The notes under the pieces: model-generated
The model's input: only the letters and a program-made list of their open reading frames with translations
Told to the model about the DNA's origin: nothing
Database searches by the model: none
From: Gp13-AA77 sp035946575
GTDB taxonomy: Bacteria > Acidobacteriota > Terriglobia > UBA7540
Direction: 5' to 3'
Length of the DNA stretch: 64,000 nt
Assembly: GCA_035946575.1 (NCBI GenBank)
Contig: DASYZG010000123.1
Coordinates: 35,852-99,851, forward strand
Program-made: the position numbers and the translations under genes
In this document: piece after piece, positions 23,441 through 32,434 of the stretch
How the letters are laid out: every line of letters begins with the position of its first letter
Position numbering within the stretch: the stretch's first letter is position 1

Positions 23441-25630
23441 TCAGTGCATCCGACAGGCAGCCGTGGCACGGTCCAGCGCAGCTCGAAGCCGGTCCGCCTG
23501 GCTCCGGGCGCGATCGAGATCGTGCGCGGCCAGGGCTTCCCTCAAGCCCGGCAGGGCCTCAGCCTCATAGCTCGGTAGGGGCGCGTAAACGAGATGCCGG
23601 AACCAGGGCCGCCCGGGGATTCCGCTGGAATCGAGCAGATCGCGTTCCTCACTCATCAGACACTCGTTGAGGCGTGCGGCCGTAGCGGCATCGGGCGGCT
23701 TCGTCGAGGCACGCCAGGCGTCGAGCTGAGCCGTCGTTGCCGCGGCGGCGGTACGCCATCGCCGGGTCCGATCGATCAGAGGATCAAGATGGTTTGACAC
23801 GAAGTCTGCGGGTGAAAGTGCCTTCAGGCTGGATATGTAGGCCTCGATTTCGCTCGCGTAGGCGGCGTAATCGAAGGGCTCGATATCGGCGTTGGCCAGC
23901 CGCAATGCCAGCAGCCCCCATAACCGGCTCATGGCCGCGTGATACTCGAAACCCGGGTCGCCGAACTTCTTCATCCAATCGAAATCGTCATAGAGAGAAT
24001 GATAGACGCCATAGGGTCCGTCAAAGGACAGATCGGCCGACGGTACGCCGTCGTGCTGCAGGAAAACCATGAAATCGGAGCCGCCGCCCAGGATCCCGAA
24101 CGGAACCCCGCCAGCCCCGGCGCCGGGCACGGCGTAGCTCCGAATGTTCAAGGCGGCATGTTCCGAGGCCCAGCGCTCGTAAAGTGACTGGCCGCTGGCC
24201 GGATCGCGAACGGCGCCCGCCGCTTCCATGACGGCGCGCAACAGCGACGGGACGAGACTCACCGAGAGATTGCGGCCGCTGGTGGCGGAATCCACATTGA
24301 GACAGGCGACCGCGTTCTTCTTCAACTCGTCTTCGTACTCCTCGCCCCACTCCGTTGACCCCGTGAGCGTGTACTCTTCAGCGTCCCAGCTTCCGAAGAT
24401 GATTGTGCGGCGCGGGCGGAAACCCTCGCGCAGCAGCTTGCCGAACGCGCGCGCCGTTTCGAGCATGGTCGCCGTGCCGCTCGCGGGATCCACCGCGCCG
24501 TAGACCCAGGCGTCGTGATGATTGCCGAGAATCAGCAGCTTCTCGGGCTCGTCACGGCCCCGGATTCTGCCGATCACGTCCCAGATCGGCGTCACGCGAT
24601 TTTTCATCTCCAGATGCAAGTGGACGCGGGCTGCGCCATCGCCAATGTGATAAGGGAAGGGAAGGCCGCCCTGCCACGTCTTTGGCGCTGCCGGACCCGC
24701 GAGACGGCGCAGGATCTCCCGAGCGTCTGCGGCCGAGAGAGGCATCATCGGGATTTTGGGCAGAATCCTGGACTCGGATTCGGGAATGCGGCGCGCGCCT
24801 TCGGTTGAGGCCCAGCCGGGCGTGAGCGGATCGCCGGGCACCATGAAGTCGTAGACCACGGCGCCGCGCTGGAAATGTCCCAGCGGTCCCCAGGGGCCCT
24901 TGGGATAGACGGGGCCCTGCGTCGCGCCATCATCGGCCGGATCGGAATACACCACCACGCCGGCCGCACCCTGCCGTTCCGCTTCCAGGCTCTTACCGCC
25001 GCGGTAGCCGTGGAAATAACGCACCAGCACAATGCGGCCTTTCACGCTGATGCCGAGGCCCGCCAGCCGGCCGTAGTCCTCGGCGGTGCCGTAGTTGGCG
25101 TAGATCACCGGTGCGGTGATGTCTGCTGATGGTGAATAACCGTTCCAGGGAATGTGCGCCAGCGGGTCCTTGATGTAGGTCGACTTGTCGCCGCGAATCG
25201 GCGGCTCGGGATGCGCCAGCGCGATGTGTTCCGGCTCGGTCAGCTCGAGGGCCACGCTCTTTGGATACGAGAGCAGCACTTTGTACTCGACAGTCTCCGT
25301 CTCGAGCCCGTCGCGCCGGAACTCATCGGCGATGTACTCGCTGAGGCGATGGTCGCCGGGCGTCCCGGCAACGTGCGGCTCGGCCGTCAGCAGGCGCAGG
25401 TACCGTTCGCACCGTCCCGGCCGGGGCAGCTTGAGATACCGCTTTTCCCAGCGGTGTTCGTCGCGAAAGCTCGCAGAGGTGAATCCAAAAGGAACGCGCT
25501 GGTCGGATTGCGGTGGCGATGATTCTGCGGCCAAGTGAGCCGATTGGAAGGGGCCGGCGCGAAAGGTCTGGTCCGCCGGTGAAAGGCCGAGGACGAGAGC
25601 GAAACCCACAAGTATCCGCGATGGTCTCAA
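23441..25630 (-). CDS. M28 metallopeptidase, glutamate carboxypeptidase II-like, secreted
   Basis: 729 residues. N-terminal hydrophobic signal, a protease-associated (PA) domain around residues 170-290 (GRIVLVRYFHGYRGGK, GVVVYSDPADDG), then the co-catalytic zinc peptidase: ILGNHHDAWVYGAVDPASGT, IFGSWDAEEYTLTGSTEWGE, and VYHSLYDDFDWMKKFGDPGF, all as in the PSMA/transferrin-receptor group. A C-terminal helical dimerisation-like domain completes the family layout. Likely a periplasmic or outer-surface peptidase. The start is TTG at 25630 with no ribosome site; a TATAAT box lies only 9-14 bp upstream (minus strand), which could mean a leaderless message. Confidence 0.9.
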   Translation of the reverse strand: MRPSRILVGFALVLGLSPADQTFRAGPFQSAHLAAESSPPQSDQRVPFGFTSASFRDEHRWEKRYLKLPRPGRCERYLRLLTAEPHVAGTPGDHRLSEYIADEFRRDGLETETVEYKVLLSYPKSVALELTEPEHIALAHPEPPIRGDKSTYIKDPLAHIPWNGYSPSADITAPVIYANYGTAEDYGRLAGLGISVKGRIVLVRYFHGYRGGKSLEAERQGAAGVVVYSDPADDGATQGPVYPKGPWGPLGHFQRGAVVYDFMVPGDPLTPGWASTEGARRIPESESRILPKIPMMPLSAADAREILRRLAGPAAPKTWQGGLPFPYHIGDGAARVHLHLEMKNRVTPIWDVIGRIRGRDEPEKLLILGNHHDAWVYGAVDPASGTATMLETARAFGKLLREGFRPRRTIIFGSWDAEEYTLTGSTEWGEEYEDELKKNAVACLNVDSATSGRNLSVSLVPSLLRAVMEAAGAVRDPASGQSLYERWASEHAALNIRSYAVPGAGAGGVPFGILGGGSDFMVFLQHDGVPSADLSFDGPYGVYHSLYDDFDWMKKFGDPGFEYHAAMSRLWGLLALRLANADIEPFDYAAYASEIEAYISSLKALSPADFVSNHLDPLIDRTRRWRTAAAATTAQLDAWRASTKPPDAATAARLNECLMSEERDLLDSSGIPGRPWFRHLVYAPLPSYEAEALPGLREALAAHDLDRARSQADRLRAALDRATAACRMH

Positions 25631-26112
25631 GGCCGACGATTATACGGCGGCGGGTGTGAAACTCAAAACGACGGCTTGATGAAACCGATTCCGCGCGCAG
25701 TACGCGCCGTGGTGTTACAGGATCCGCGACGCCGCTCAGATACGCGGGTCGATTGGCCTTGGGTTTATCGAACCGTGAGAGCTTCGTCCGTCGCGGGCCG
25801 CAAGTCGGTCTCTGGACTGAGCGCCTGCCGTTGACGGCGAGCCGGAAATGCCGCAGCCGGTCTTCCCGGGACTACCTGGTGCTCTTGTCCTATTGACAAA
25901 TGCATTTCAGGGCCTACACTAGTCCCATCTCAGCGGGGGCGCATCGCAAATGCCTCGTCCACTGTTGGTCTCTGGCCGCGGGAAGACCTCGGCTGGAGAG
26001 CGCCGGTCCCCGTAAGAGAGCGTGTTCCCAAGACTGATTCCCGGCCGCTATCGGCCGCCATCGTTGCGCGAAATCAGGAGGGCTTACGACAAGCCAGAAA
26101 AGGAGACCTGCC
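25631..26112. other. Divergent intergenic region between M28 peptidase and tyrosinase genes
   Basis: About 480 bp with no gene. It holds the -10-like ATTATA (25639-25644) facing the peptidase gene and a strong promoter facing the tyrosinase gene (25893-25920). The remaining sequence has no repeat matching the dispersed families. Confidence 0.5.
25893..25920 (+). promoter_or_regulatory. Sigma-70-like promoter of the tyrosinase gene
   Basis: Perfect -35 TTGACA (25893-25898), 16-nt spacer, -10 TACACT (25915-25920). It gives a leader of about 185 nt before the ATG at 26113. Confidence 0.6.
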
Positions 26113-27576
26113 ATGGAACTCGATCTCGGTTTGTTCTCGCGACGTGACTTTCTCCGGGAGGTGGCGGCCTTTAGCGCCGCCAATTTGGCGCTCTGGGCGG
26201 GAGGCTGCGAATCCTGCGTCCAGCAGATCCAGAACCGGCCAACACGAAAGAACATTCAGGAGCTTTGGGACAACAATCACTCCGACCCCGTCATCGCCAC
26301 GTACAAGAACGCGGTAACCGCCATGCAGGCGCTGCCGTCGAGCGATCCGCGAAGCTGGCAGGGGCAAATGCAGATCCACCTGAACAAGTGCATCCACCGT
26401 AACTGGCTGTGGCTGCCCTGGCATCGCGTGTACCTGGTTTACTTCGAGCGCATCTGCCGAAAGCTCACCGGAGACGACAGCTTTGCGCTGCCTTACTGGA
26501 ACTGGAACACTCATCCCGCGGTTCCCGATCCTTTCTGGGATACCTCGAGTCCGCTCTTTCATTCCCCTCGCGGCGTGACTCAAACGGACCAGGCTGATCC
26601 CTCGATTATCGGCACCTCAGTCCTCCAGAACATCCTGAACGAGACCAGTTTCAATCTGTTTGCGAGCGGCCCTCCGCCAACTTCGGATCTGCACGCCGGT
26701 CCCGATGCCACCAGCGGGCTGGAAGCGACCCCGCACAACGGCATTCACGGTTTTGTTGGCGGCGATATGGGCACCTTCAGCTCGCCGCTTGATCCCGTGT
26801 TCTACACGCACCACTGCATGTGCGACTGCATGTGGGCTCACTGGAACATCGACCTGAGTAACGCCAACACGAATGACCCGGCCTGGACCAATTTTGCAAT
26901 TAACGATTTCGTAGACGAAAACGGCAACCCCGTGTCGGTGAACGCGGCGGTCACCGTTCTATATCCCATTCTGACCTATCAATATGAGCCCTGCTCGCTG
27001 GCGCAGGAGCAGGCGCCCAAAGTGCCAAAGCTGACGGGGAAAAAGCTCGAGGCGTTCCTCAAGGCTGGCGCCCCGTCGAAAATCGAGTTCGGCCCAACTT
27101 TCGAGGTGCGACGCTCGATCAGCGCGGAAGTCGGCAAGCCCTCCACGACGCCCCTTACGGTTGACCCCGCGGCGCTCGCCAGCGCTCTTCAGGGCGGACC
27201 GCACACCCGCCTGGTGTTGACCGTGGGAGACGCGCAGATGCCTCCCAAGAGGGACTTTTTCGTACGCGTTTTCCTCAACAAGCCCGACGCTTCCGGAAGT
27301 ACCCCCATCGACGACCCCCATTTCGCAGGTAGCTTCGCCTTCTTTTTCGACGAATCGGCGATGAAGGGCCACGAAGCGGGGGGCGAAACGGCCGCGGCGC
27401 CCCTGACCGGATTCCTGGTTGACGTGACCTCGACGCTGCAGCATCTCAACCAGGCGGGCTCGCTCTCCTCGAACCAGGCGCAGGTTACCCTGGTGCCCGT
27501 GCCCCAGGTGCGGAGGGAGGCCGCCGGCGAGGGGCTGACGTTTGGCCGCTTGGAGCTCGCTGTGGCGCGGTTTTGA
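26113..27576 (+). CDS. Tat-exported tyrosinase/polyphenol oxidase-like copper protein
   Basis: 487 residues. The N-terminus has a twin-arginine motif (SRRDFLRE). The CuA site is formed by H89, H95 and H104 (MQIHLNKCIHRNWLWLPWHR), with C93 as a candidate thioether partner. The CuB site has H208, H212 and H233/H234 (TPHNGIHG and DPVFYTHHC). The type-3 dicopper centre oxidises phenols to quinones with O2. The C-terminal part (about 300-487) is beta-rich, like the shielding domain of polyphenol oxidases. AAAAGGAGA precedes the ATG. The downstream small secreted protein may be a partner. Confidence 0.87.
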   Translation: MELDLGLFSRRDFLREVAAFSAANLALWAGGCESCVQQIQNRPTRKNIQELWDNNHSDPVIATYKNAVTAMQALPSSDPRSWQGQMQIHLNKCIHRNWLWLPWHRVYLVYFERICRKLTGDDSFALPYWNWNTHPAVPDPFWDTSSPLFHSPRGVTQTDQADPSIIGTSVLQNILNETSFNLFASGPPPTSDLHAGPDATSGLEATPHNGIHGFVGGDMGTFSSPLDPVFYTHHCMCDCMWAHWNIDLSNANTNDPAWTNFAINDFVDENGNPVSVNAAVTVLYPILTYQYEPCSLAQEQAPKVPKLTGKKLEAFLKAGAPSKIEFGPTFEVRRSISAEVGKPSTTPLTVDPAALASALQGGPHTRLVLTVGDAQMPPKRDFFVRVFLNKPDASGSTPIDDPHFAGSFAFFFDESAMKGHEAGGETAAAPLTGFLVDVTSTLQHLNQAGSLSSNQAQVTLVPVPQVRREAAGEGLTFGRLELAVARF

Positions 27577-27639
27577 GCGTGTCAGCGCCGTTCATCTCCC
27601 CGTGTCCCAGGAGCATCCAACTCACAGGGGAGGCAGGGC

Positions 27640-28137
27640 ATGACAGCGGCAATCCTGGGCTTCCTGATCGGGGTCGTGCTCTTCGGCGGGCCAAAGGCTG
27701 GAGAGCAGGCCCCCGGCACGGGCCACCCGGGCACCGAAACCAGCGGGTTGACACTGACGAACACGCGCCCGGAAGGGTCTATTCCGGTTCCGGCGGCCAC
27801 GCTTGTCAGTTCACCCGCCCTGTTGGCCCTTCACTTCACCAAGGTGAACAACCCCTCCCGAACGGGGTTTCAGATCTTCGTTTTTTTGTCGTACCAGCCC
27901 GCGCAGGAGGGCGCGGCGCGGCCCGTCAGAGTCTTGCTCGGAAATGAGGCCTTCTACCCTCCCGATCGCCCGGGCGGATTCGTGGTGCGCGCTTCCAGAG
28001 CCTTTCGCGAGCTCAAAGCCGCCAAGGCCACCGATGTCAGGCTTGTGCTCGAAATGAAGCGGCTCCACCCCCAAACGCCGTGGCCGTCGGTCGAGGTTAC
28101 AGTGGCTCCTCCGGAATGGCGAAACGAGACCCCGTGA
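27640..28137 (+). CDS. Small exported protein following tyrosinase, function unknown
   Basis: 165 residues with an N-terminal hydrophobic segment (MTAAILGFLIGVVLFGG) serving as signal or anchor. The mature part is beta-rich (ALLALHFTKVNNPSRTGFQI, FVFLSYQP, VRVLLGNEAFYPPDRPGGF, VRLVLEMKRLHP) and resembles the C-terminal beta-sandwich of polyphenol oxidases in general character only. No cysteine or copper-ligand cluster is seen. It starts 63 bp after the tyrosinase stop with GGGGAGGC upstream. It could chaperone or shield the oxidase; this is inference from position. Confidence 0.62.
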   Translation: MTAAILGFLIGVVLFGGPKAGEQAPGTGHPGTETSGLTLTNTRPEGSIPVPAATLVSSPALLALHFTKVNNPSRTGFQIFVFLSYQPAQEGAARPVRVLLGNEAFYPPDRPGGFVVRASRAFRELKAAKATDVRLVLEMKRLHPQTPWPSVEVTVAPPEWRNETP

Positions 28138-28371
28138 CCCCCACGTCCAGTCCGCCTGGCTTCCGTGCCGGTAGCTGGCGCCGAGCTTGAAGATGAGGCA
28201 CCTCGTTGTCGTGCTCTCTCAATCCTCTGACTTTGAGGATGGAGTCCCTCGATGCGAGGCCGGAGAGGAGCGCCGAATCCGACGTCCTTGAGCGTGACTT
28301 CAAAAGCGTCTAGCATGGGACATTGCCGGCGTAATCCGGCGGCAGCGGATCTCACGGCTCGGAGAGTCTGA

Positions 28372-29943
28372 ATGAACACGAAAGCAGGCAGGTTGGTGAT
28401 CGTCTCAGGTTTCGTGATTGTCGTGTCCGGGCTGACGGCATTTCACGCCGGACGAGAGTGTTCGGGCTCCTCGTGCGCGCGCGTGCCGGCCTACAAGTGC
28501 ACCCGGACGGCGGCGGCGAACGCCGCGCCCGCTGATTCTTCCGTGCTGTTCGCCGCGACGCTGCCGTCAAGCCGCCCGGCCAAATCGGGCCGCGCCCAGG
28601 GCGAGGATCCACGATTGGCTCACGCTTACCGCTTCGAGCGCGGCGAGTGGATCTACGTCCACCTCGAAGGCTCAGCCGGGACCATCGGTTATCAGCACGG
28701 ATACCTTCTGGCGCCCGAGATCGCTGATGCGCTCGCGACCATCAAGCTGCTCGACGCCCATGAAACCCAACGGCCCTGGGACTTCTTCCGGGATGCCGCC
28801 CGCGACATGCTGTGGCCGCACATTGACGCTGAATACCAGGCGGAGCTCAAAGGGATTGTCGAGGGCGTGAAGGCACGCGGCGTCCAGATGGACCTCTGGG
28901 ACCTCGTCGCTCTCAATGCCTTCTGCGAGCTTCCGGACTACTACGTCCCCTGGTACGACGAGCAGCACAAGACGGCGGGCGCGCCCGATATCAAGCCGGA
29001 GGGTCGCTGCAGCGCCTTCGTGGCCACCGGGAGCTGGACGAAGGACCGTCAGATTGTGATCGCCCACAACGACTGGACGAATTTCGCCGACGGCTCGCGC
29101 TGGCGCATCATCTTCGATGTGGCGCCCGAGCACGGCTATCACATCCTGATGGACGGTTTTCCGGGCGTCATCACCAGCGACGATGATTTTGGCATCAATT
29201 CCGACGGCCTGATGGTTACCGAGACCACCATCACCCAGTTTCACGGCTGGGATCCGAACGGCATCCCGGAGTTTGAGCGCTCGCGCAAGGCGCTGCAGTA
29301 CGCCGGCTCCATCGACGATTACGTCAGGATCATGCTCAAGGGCAATAACGGCGGCTACGCCAATGACTGGCTGCTCGGCGACCGCAAAACGGGTGAAGTC
29401 GCGCGGTTTGAGCTCGGGCTCAAAGACTATCGTGTTTGGCGAACAAAGGATGGCTATTACGTGGGCTCCAATTTCTCGAGCGATTCCAAGCTCACTCGCG
29501 AGGAGACCACCTTCGATCCCAACAATCCCGAGACCTCGCCCAATGCCCGTCACGTCCGGTGGGAAGAACTGATGAAGCAGTACAAAGGCCGGATTGATGT
29601 CAAGCTGGCCGAGCAGTTCGAGTCCGATCACTACGACACCTACGAAAAGCGCGAGGATCCCGACGGCCGCACGATTTGTGGTCACGGCGAGAGCTCGCCG
29701 ACGGGAGTCAGCGTTTGGGACTGGGGACCGTACTACCCGGGCGGCGCGGTGCAGGGCAAAGTAACCGACAGCGCCCTGACTGCCAGCATGAGCCTGGTCG
29801 CCCGCCGTGGGCATCCTTGCGGCACCGATTTCGACGCCGCGCCCTTTCTTAAAGCCCACCCCGAGTATTCCTGGCTGGCGCCGGTGCTGAAAGATATGAA
29901 GGCAGGGCCGTGGTCCGAGTTCCAGGCGGGAGAGAAGCACTAG
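28372..29943 (+). CDS. C45-like autoproteolytic Ntn hydrolase / phospholipase B-like, secreted
   Basis: 523 residues. A signal or anchor (about 8-25) leads to a low-complexity linker, then a domain with YVHLEGSAGTIGYQHGYLLA, LVALNAFCELPDYYV and the putative self-cleavage/nucleophile site EGRCSAFVATG (Cys near residue 213), followed by IVIAHNDWTNF and GFPGVITSDDDFGINSDGL. These are features of acyl-CoA:6-APA acyltransferase-like and phospholipase B-like N-terminal-nucleophile hydrolases, which mature by cleavage before Cys. The substrate (amide, lipid or peptide) is unknown. GGAGAG precedes the ATG. Confidence 0.78.
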   Translation: MNTKAGRLVIVSGFVIVVSGLTAFHAGRECSGSSCARVPAYKCTRTAAANAAPADSSVLFAATLPSSRPAKSGRAQGEDPRLAHAYRFERGEWIYVHLEGSAGTIGYQHGYLLAPEIADALATIKLLDAHETQRPWDFFRDAARDMLWPHIDAEYQAELKGIVEGVKARGVQMDLWDLVALNAFCELPDYYVPWYDEQHKTAGAPDIKPEGRCSAFVATGSWTKDRQIVIAHNDWTNFADGSRWRIIFDVAPEHGYHILMDGFPGVITSDDDFGINSDGLMVTETTITQFHGWDPNGIPEFERSRKALQYAGSIDDYVRIMLKGNNGGYANDWLLGDRKTGEVARFELGLKDYRVWRTKDGYYVGSNFSSDSKLTREETTFDPNNPETSPNARHVRWEELMKQYKGRIDVKLAEQFESDHYDTYEKREDPDGRTICGHGESSPTGVSVWDWGPYYPGGAVQGKVTDSALTASMSLVARRGHPCGTDFDAAPFLKAHPEYSWLAPVLKDMKAGPWSEFQAGEKH

Positions 29944-29983
29944 AGATACTTGGTCGTGGTCGAGGGGCCGAGAAGGTAAACTT

Positions 29984-30253
29984 GTGCCTGAGATCGCTAG
30001 GTTTTACGGCATTATCGTGCGGATGTTCACAGAACCGGGCGCACCACATCATCGGGCACATTTTCACGCTTACTATCAGAACCAGGTGGCAATCTATGCG
30101 GTCGATGTTATCGAGTTGCTCGGCGGCGAGTTGCCGCTCCCGCAGGCGCGTCTGGTTGAGGCCTGGGCTGAGTTGCACCGCAATGAGCTATTAGAGGATT
30201 GGGCGCGCCTGCAGGCGGGGCGCCGTCCGTTCAAGGTGGCGCCCCTTCAGTAG
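29984..30253 (+). CDS. DUF4160 domain protein
   Basis: 89 residues, GTG start with GAAGGT upstream. PEIARFYGIIVRMF, HHRAHFHAYYQNQVAIYAVD and the helical C-terminus match the DUF4160 family. It is followed after 9 bp by a DUF2442 gene, a pairing widely seen and often discussed as a toxin-antitoxin-like module. Which member would be toxic is not established here. Confidence 0.82.
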   Translation: MPEIARFYGIIVRMFTEPGAPHHRAHFHAYYQNQVAIYAVDVIELLGGELPLPQARLVEAWAELHRNELLEDWARLQAGRRPFKVAPLQ

Positions 30254-30262
30254 AGGTGTACA

Positions 30263-30568
30263 ATGACGCATCCGATATACAGCGTGGTAGGGTTTCAGTT
30301 TGCCGGTCCTTACACTTTACGGGTGGAGTTTGATGACGGCACGGTTCAGGTGATCGACTTCGGGCCGATCCTGCGTGGCGAACTGTATGGTCCGCTCGAG
30401 GATGAGCGCCTGTTCCGCCAGGTCGAAATTGACCCCGAAGTTCACACCCTTGTGTGGCCAACAGGGGCGGATTTCGACCCGGCGACCCTCCACGATTGGC
30501 CCCGATACGCGGACCAAATGAGGGAACTGGCCGGAGGCTGGCCCGCCGTCCACACTAAGGCTTCATAG
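30263..30568 (+). CDS. DUF2442 domain protein
   Basis: 101 residues. Its YTLRVEFDDGTVQVIDFGPI, GPLEDERLFRQVEID and VWPTGADFDPATLHDW match DUF2442. It has AGAGGT upstream of the ATG. Forms a two-gene unit with the DUF4160 gene. Confidence 0.85.
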   Translation: MTHPIYSVVGFQFAGPYTLRVEFDDGTVQVIDFGPILRGELYGPLEDERLFRQVEIDPEVHTLVWPTGADFDPATLHDWPRYADQMRELAGGWPAVHTKAS

Positions 30569-31267
30569 TGCGTCGTAGGCTACATCAAGGGCCTCGCGAG
30601 GCTCTTCCGGTTGACATTTCTAACCGAACGGTATATAAGGGAGTCGTAATCTCCCGCAAATCCCCGGTTTTGCGTCGACGCCGTCCCATGGCCGCCTTTA
30701 GTTCTCATTCCGTGCGCACCGGGGTGTTAAGTCCCGCTCGCCGGCGTAATCCGATGTGCTGTTACATGTCCGGCAGCGAACCCGCCGGCGAAGGTCGTGC
30801 CGATATCGTGAAGCTGCGCCAGGCAATCGAAGCGCGGCTCGGCTGCTTCGACAAATTGGAAAAAAGGGCAAGAAAGTGCTTAGGATCTTGTGATGCACCG
30901 AACCCATCCTCGTATCCTGCTCCGAACATTGGAGTTAAACCCGTTTTGGAGCCTTCGCGCCTCGAGATTTTTCAGAAACGAACCCAATCGGAAATAACCA
31001 AGATAAAGAAGGAGTTAGGGCTGAAACTGGCCCATTTCCGGCCAGGTTTTTTCGACTTGAATTTCGCTCAAAAAGAGGCATTCTTTTGTCTTCCAGAAAC
31101 GAACCCCGTGGGTGACACAGAGTGGAGAGAGACAGTTCGGTCCGGAATTGCGGCATTTCGGGCCGGGATTCTGCATGCACCTTCGGTCCCGCAAAGGGTC
31201 GTCCCTGTGATAGACTTTTTTATTGGCACCCCATCACAGCGACTAATCGCTACAGGAGGTTTTTGGA
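30569..31267. other. About 700 bp leader/intergenic region upstream of metK
   Basis: One open frame crosses the whole region, but its translation has no domain, no good start signal and a composition that drifts along its length, so it is not called. GC content falls toward metK. Two stem-loops lie directly before the metK ribosome binding site (31205-31251). I looked for SAM or SAH riboswitch cores and did not recognise one. Confidence 0.45.
31205..31251 (+). promoter_or_regulatory. Stem-loops in the metK leader
   Basis: CTGTGAT (31205-31211) pairs with ATCACAG (31233-31239) around a 21-nt U-rich loop, followed by AGCGA-CTAA-TCGCT (31238-31251), whose 3' arm ends three bases before the AGGAGGT (31254-31260). 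The two stems overlap by two bases and could be mutually exclusive. A control role is inferred only. Confidence 0.35.
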
Positions 31268-32434
31268 TTGTCAGCAGCAACGGAGACTGAGCGCTACCTG
31301 TTTACGTCCGAGTCGGTTACCGAAGGCCACCCGGACAAGATTTGTGACCAGATTTCAGACGCCGTGCTCGATGCGGTCCTGGCCGGCGACAAACGCGGGC
31401 GAGTGGCCTGCGAAACCCTCGTAAAAGATCAGTTCGTTTGCGTGGCGGGAGAGATTACGACTTTCGCGCCGCTTGACTACGAAAGCCTCGTCCGCAACAC
31501 CGTTCGCGAGATCGGTTACACCGACCCCGACTGCGGCTTTACTGCCGACGGGTGCCAGATTGACGTGAAAGTCCGCCAGCAGTCCGCGGACATCGCCATG
31601 GGCGTGGATACCGGTGGCGCCGGCGATCAGGGCCTGATGTTCGGCTTCGCCTGCGACGAGACTGACGAGCTGATGCCGTTTCCCATCACCATGGCGCACA
31701 GGCTCTGCCAGCGCCTGGCCGAGGTCCGGCACAAAGGCATTGTCAATTTCATCCGGCCGGACGGCAAGAGCCAGGTCACCGTGGAGTATGAAGGCGGGCA
31801 ACCGGTGCGCGTGGACGCGGTCGTCGTCTCCACCCAGCACAACGCCGAGGCAACGAAAAATCAGTCGATGCTCCGGGAAGCCGTCATGGAATGCGTGATC
31901 AAACCCGCCATTCCCTCCCACATGCTGGACTCCAAGACCAAGTACCACATCAATCCTACGGGCAATTTTGAGATCGGCGGACCGGTCGGCGATTCCGGCC
32001 TGACAGGGCGCAAGATCATCGTGGACACCTATGGCGGCACCGCCCACCACGGCGGCGGCGCGTTCTCCGGAAAGGATCCGAGCAAAGTGGACCGGTCCGC
32101 GGCCTACATGGCGCGCTACATCGCCAAGAATGTGGTGGCGGCGGGTCTGGCGCGGCATGCCGAAGTCCAGCTCGCTTACGCTATCGGCGTCGCGGAACCG
32201 GTTTCCGTCATGGTGAATACCAACGGCTCCGGGAAGCTGCCCAACAGCAAGCTCGTCGAACTGGTGCGCCGCAATTTCCAACTGACGCCGCGCGGCATTA
32301 TTGAATCCCTCGACTTGCTGCGGCCCATCTATCGCCAGACGGCAGCCTACGGCCATTTCGGCCGGCGCGAGCCCGGCTTCACCTGGGAGCAGACTGACAA
32401 GGCTGCGACATTGAAAAAGGAGGCAGGTGTTTGA
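31268..32434 (+). CDS. metK: S-adenosylmethionine synthetase
   Basis: 388 residues. Classic motifs: TSESVTEGHPDKICDQISDA, GGAGDQGLMFGFACDET (ATP site), YGGTAHHGGGAFSGKDPSKV (phosphate loop), and the C-terminal YGHFGRREPGFTWE. It makes SAM from methionine and ATP. The start is TTG at 31268 with a perfect AGGAGGT 7 bp upstream. Its TGA overlaps the ahcY ATG by one base (TGATG), so SAM production and SAH removal are translationally coupled. Confidence 0.96.
   Translation: MSAATETERYLFTSESVTEGHPDKICDQISDAVLDAVLAGDKRGRVACETLVKDQFVCVAGEITTFAPLDYESLVRNTVREIGYTDPDCGFTADGCQIDVKVRQQSADIAMGVDTGGAGDQGLMFGFACDETDELMPFPITMAHRLCQRLAEVRHKGIVNFIRPDGKSQVTVEYEGGQPVRVDAVVVSTQHNAEATKNQSMLREAVMECVIKPAIPSHMLDSKTKYHINPTGNFEIGGPVGDSGLTGRKIIVDTYGGTAHHGGGAFSGKDPSKVDRSAAYMARYIAKNVVAAGLARHAEVQLAYAIGVAEPVSVMVNTNGSGKLPNSKLVELVRRNFQLTPRGIIESLDLLRPIYRQTAAYGHFGRREPGFTWEQTDKAATLKKEAGV

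Noticed and set aside
30600..31260. SAM or SAH riboswitch upstream of metK-ahcY
   Set aside because: Hairpins are present but no conserved core of SAM-I, SAM-II, SAM-IV or SAH aptamers could be recognised by eye.
30568..31290. A 240-codon plus-strand open frame before metK
   Set aside because: No domain, no convincing start signal, overlaps the metK ribosome site and leader hairpins; treated as leader/intergenic.
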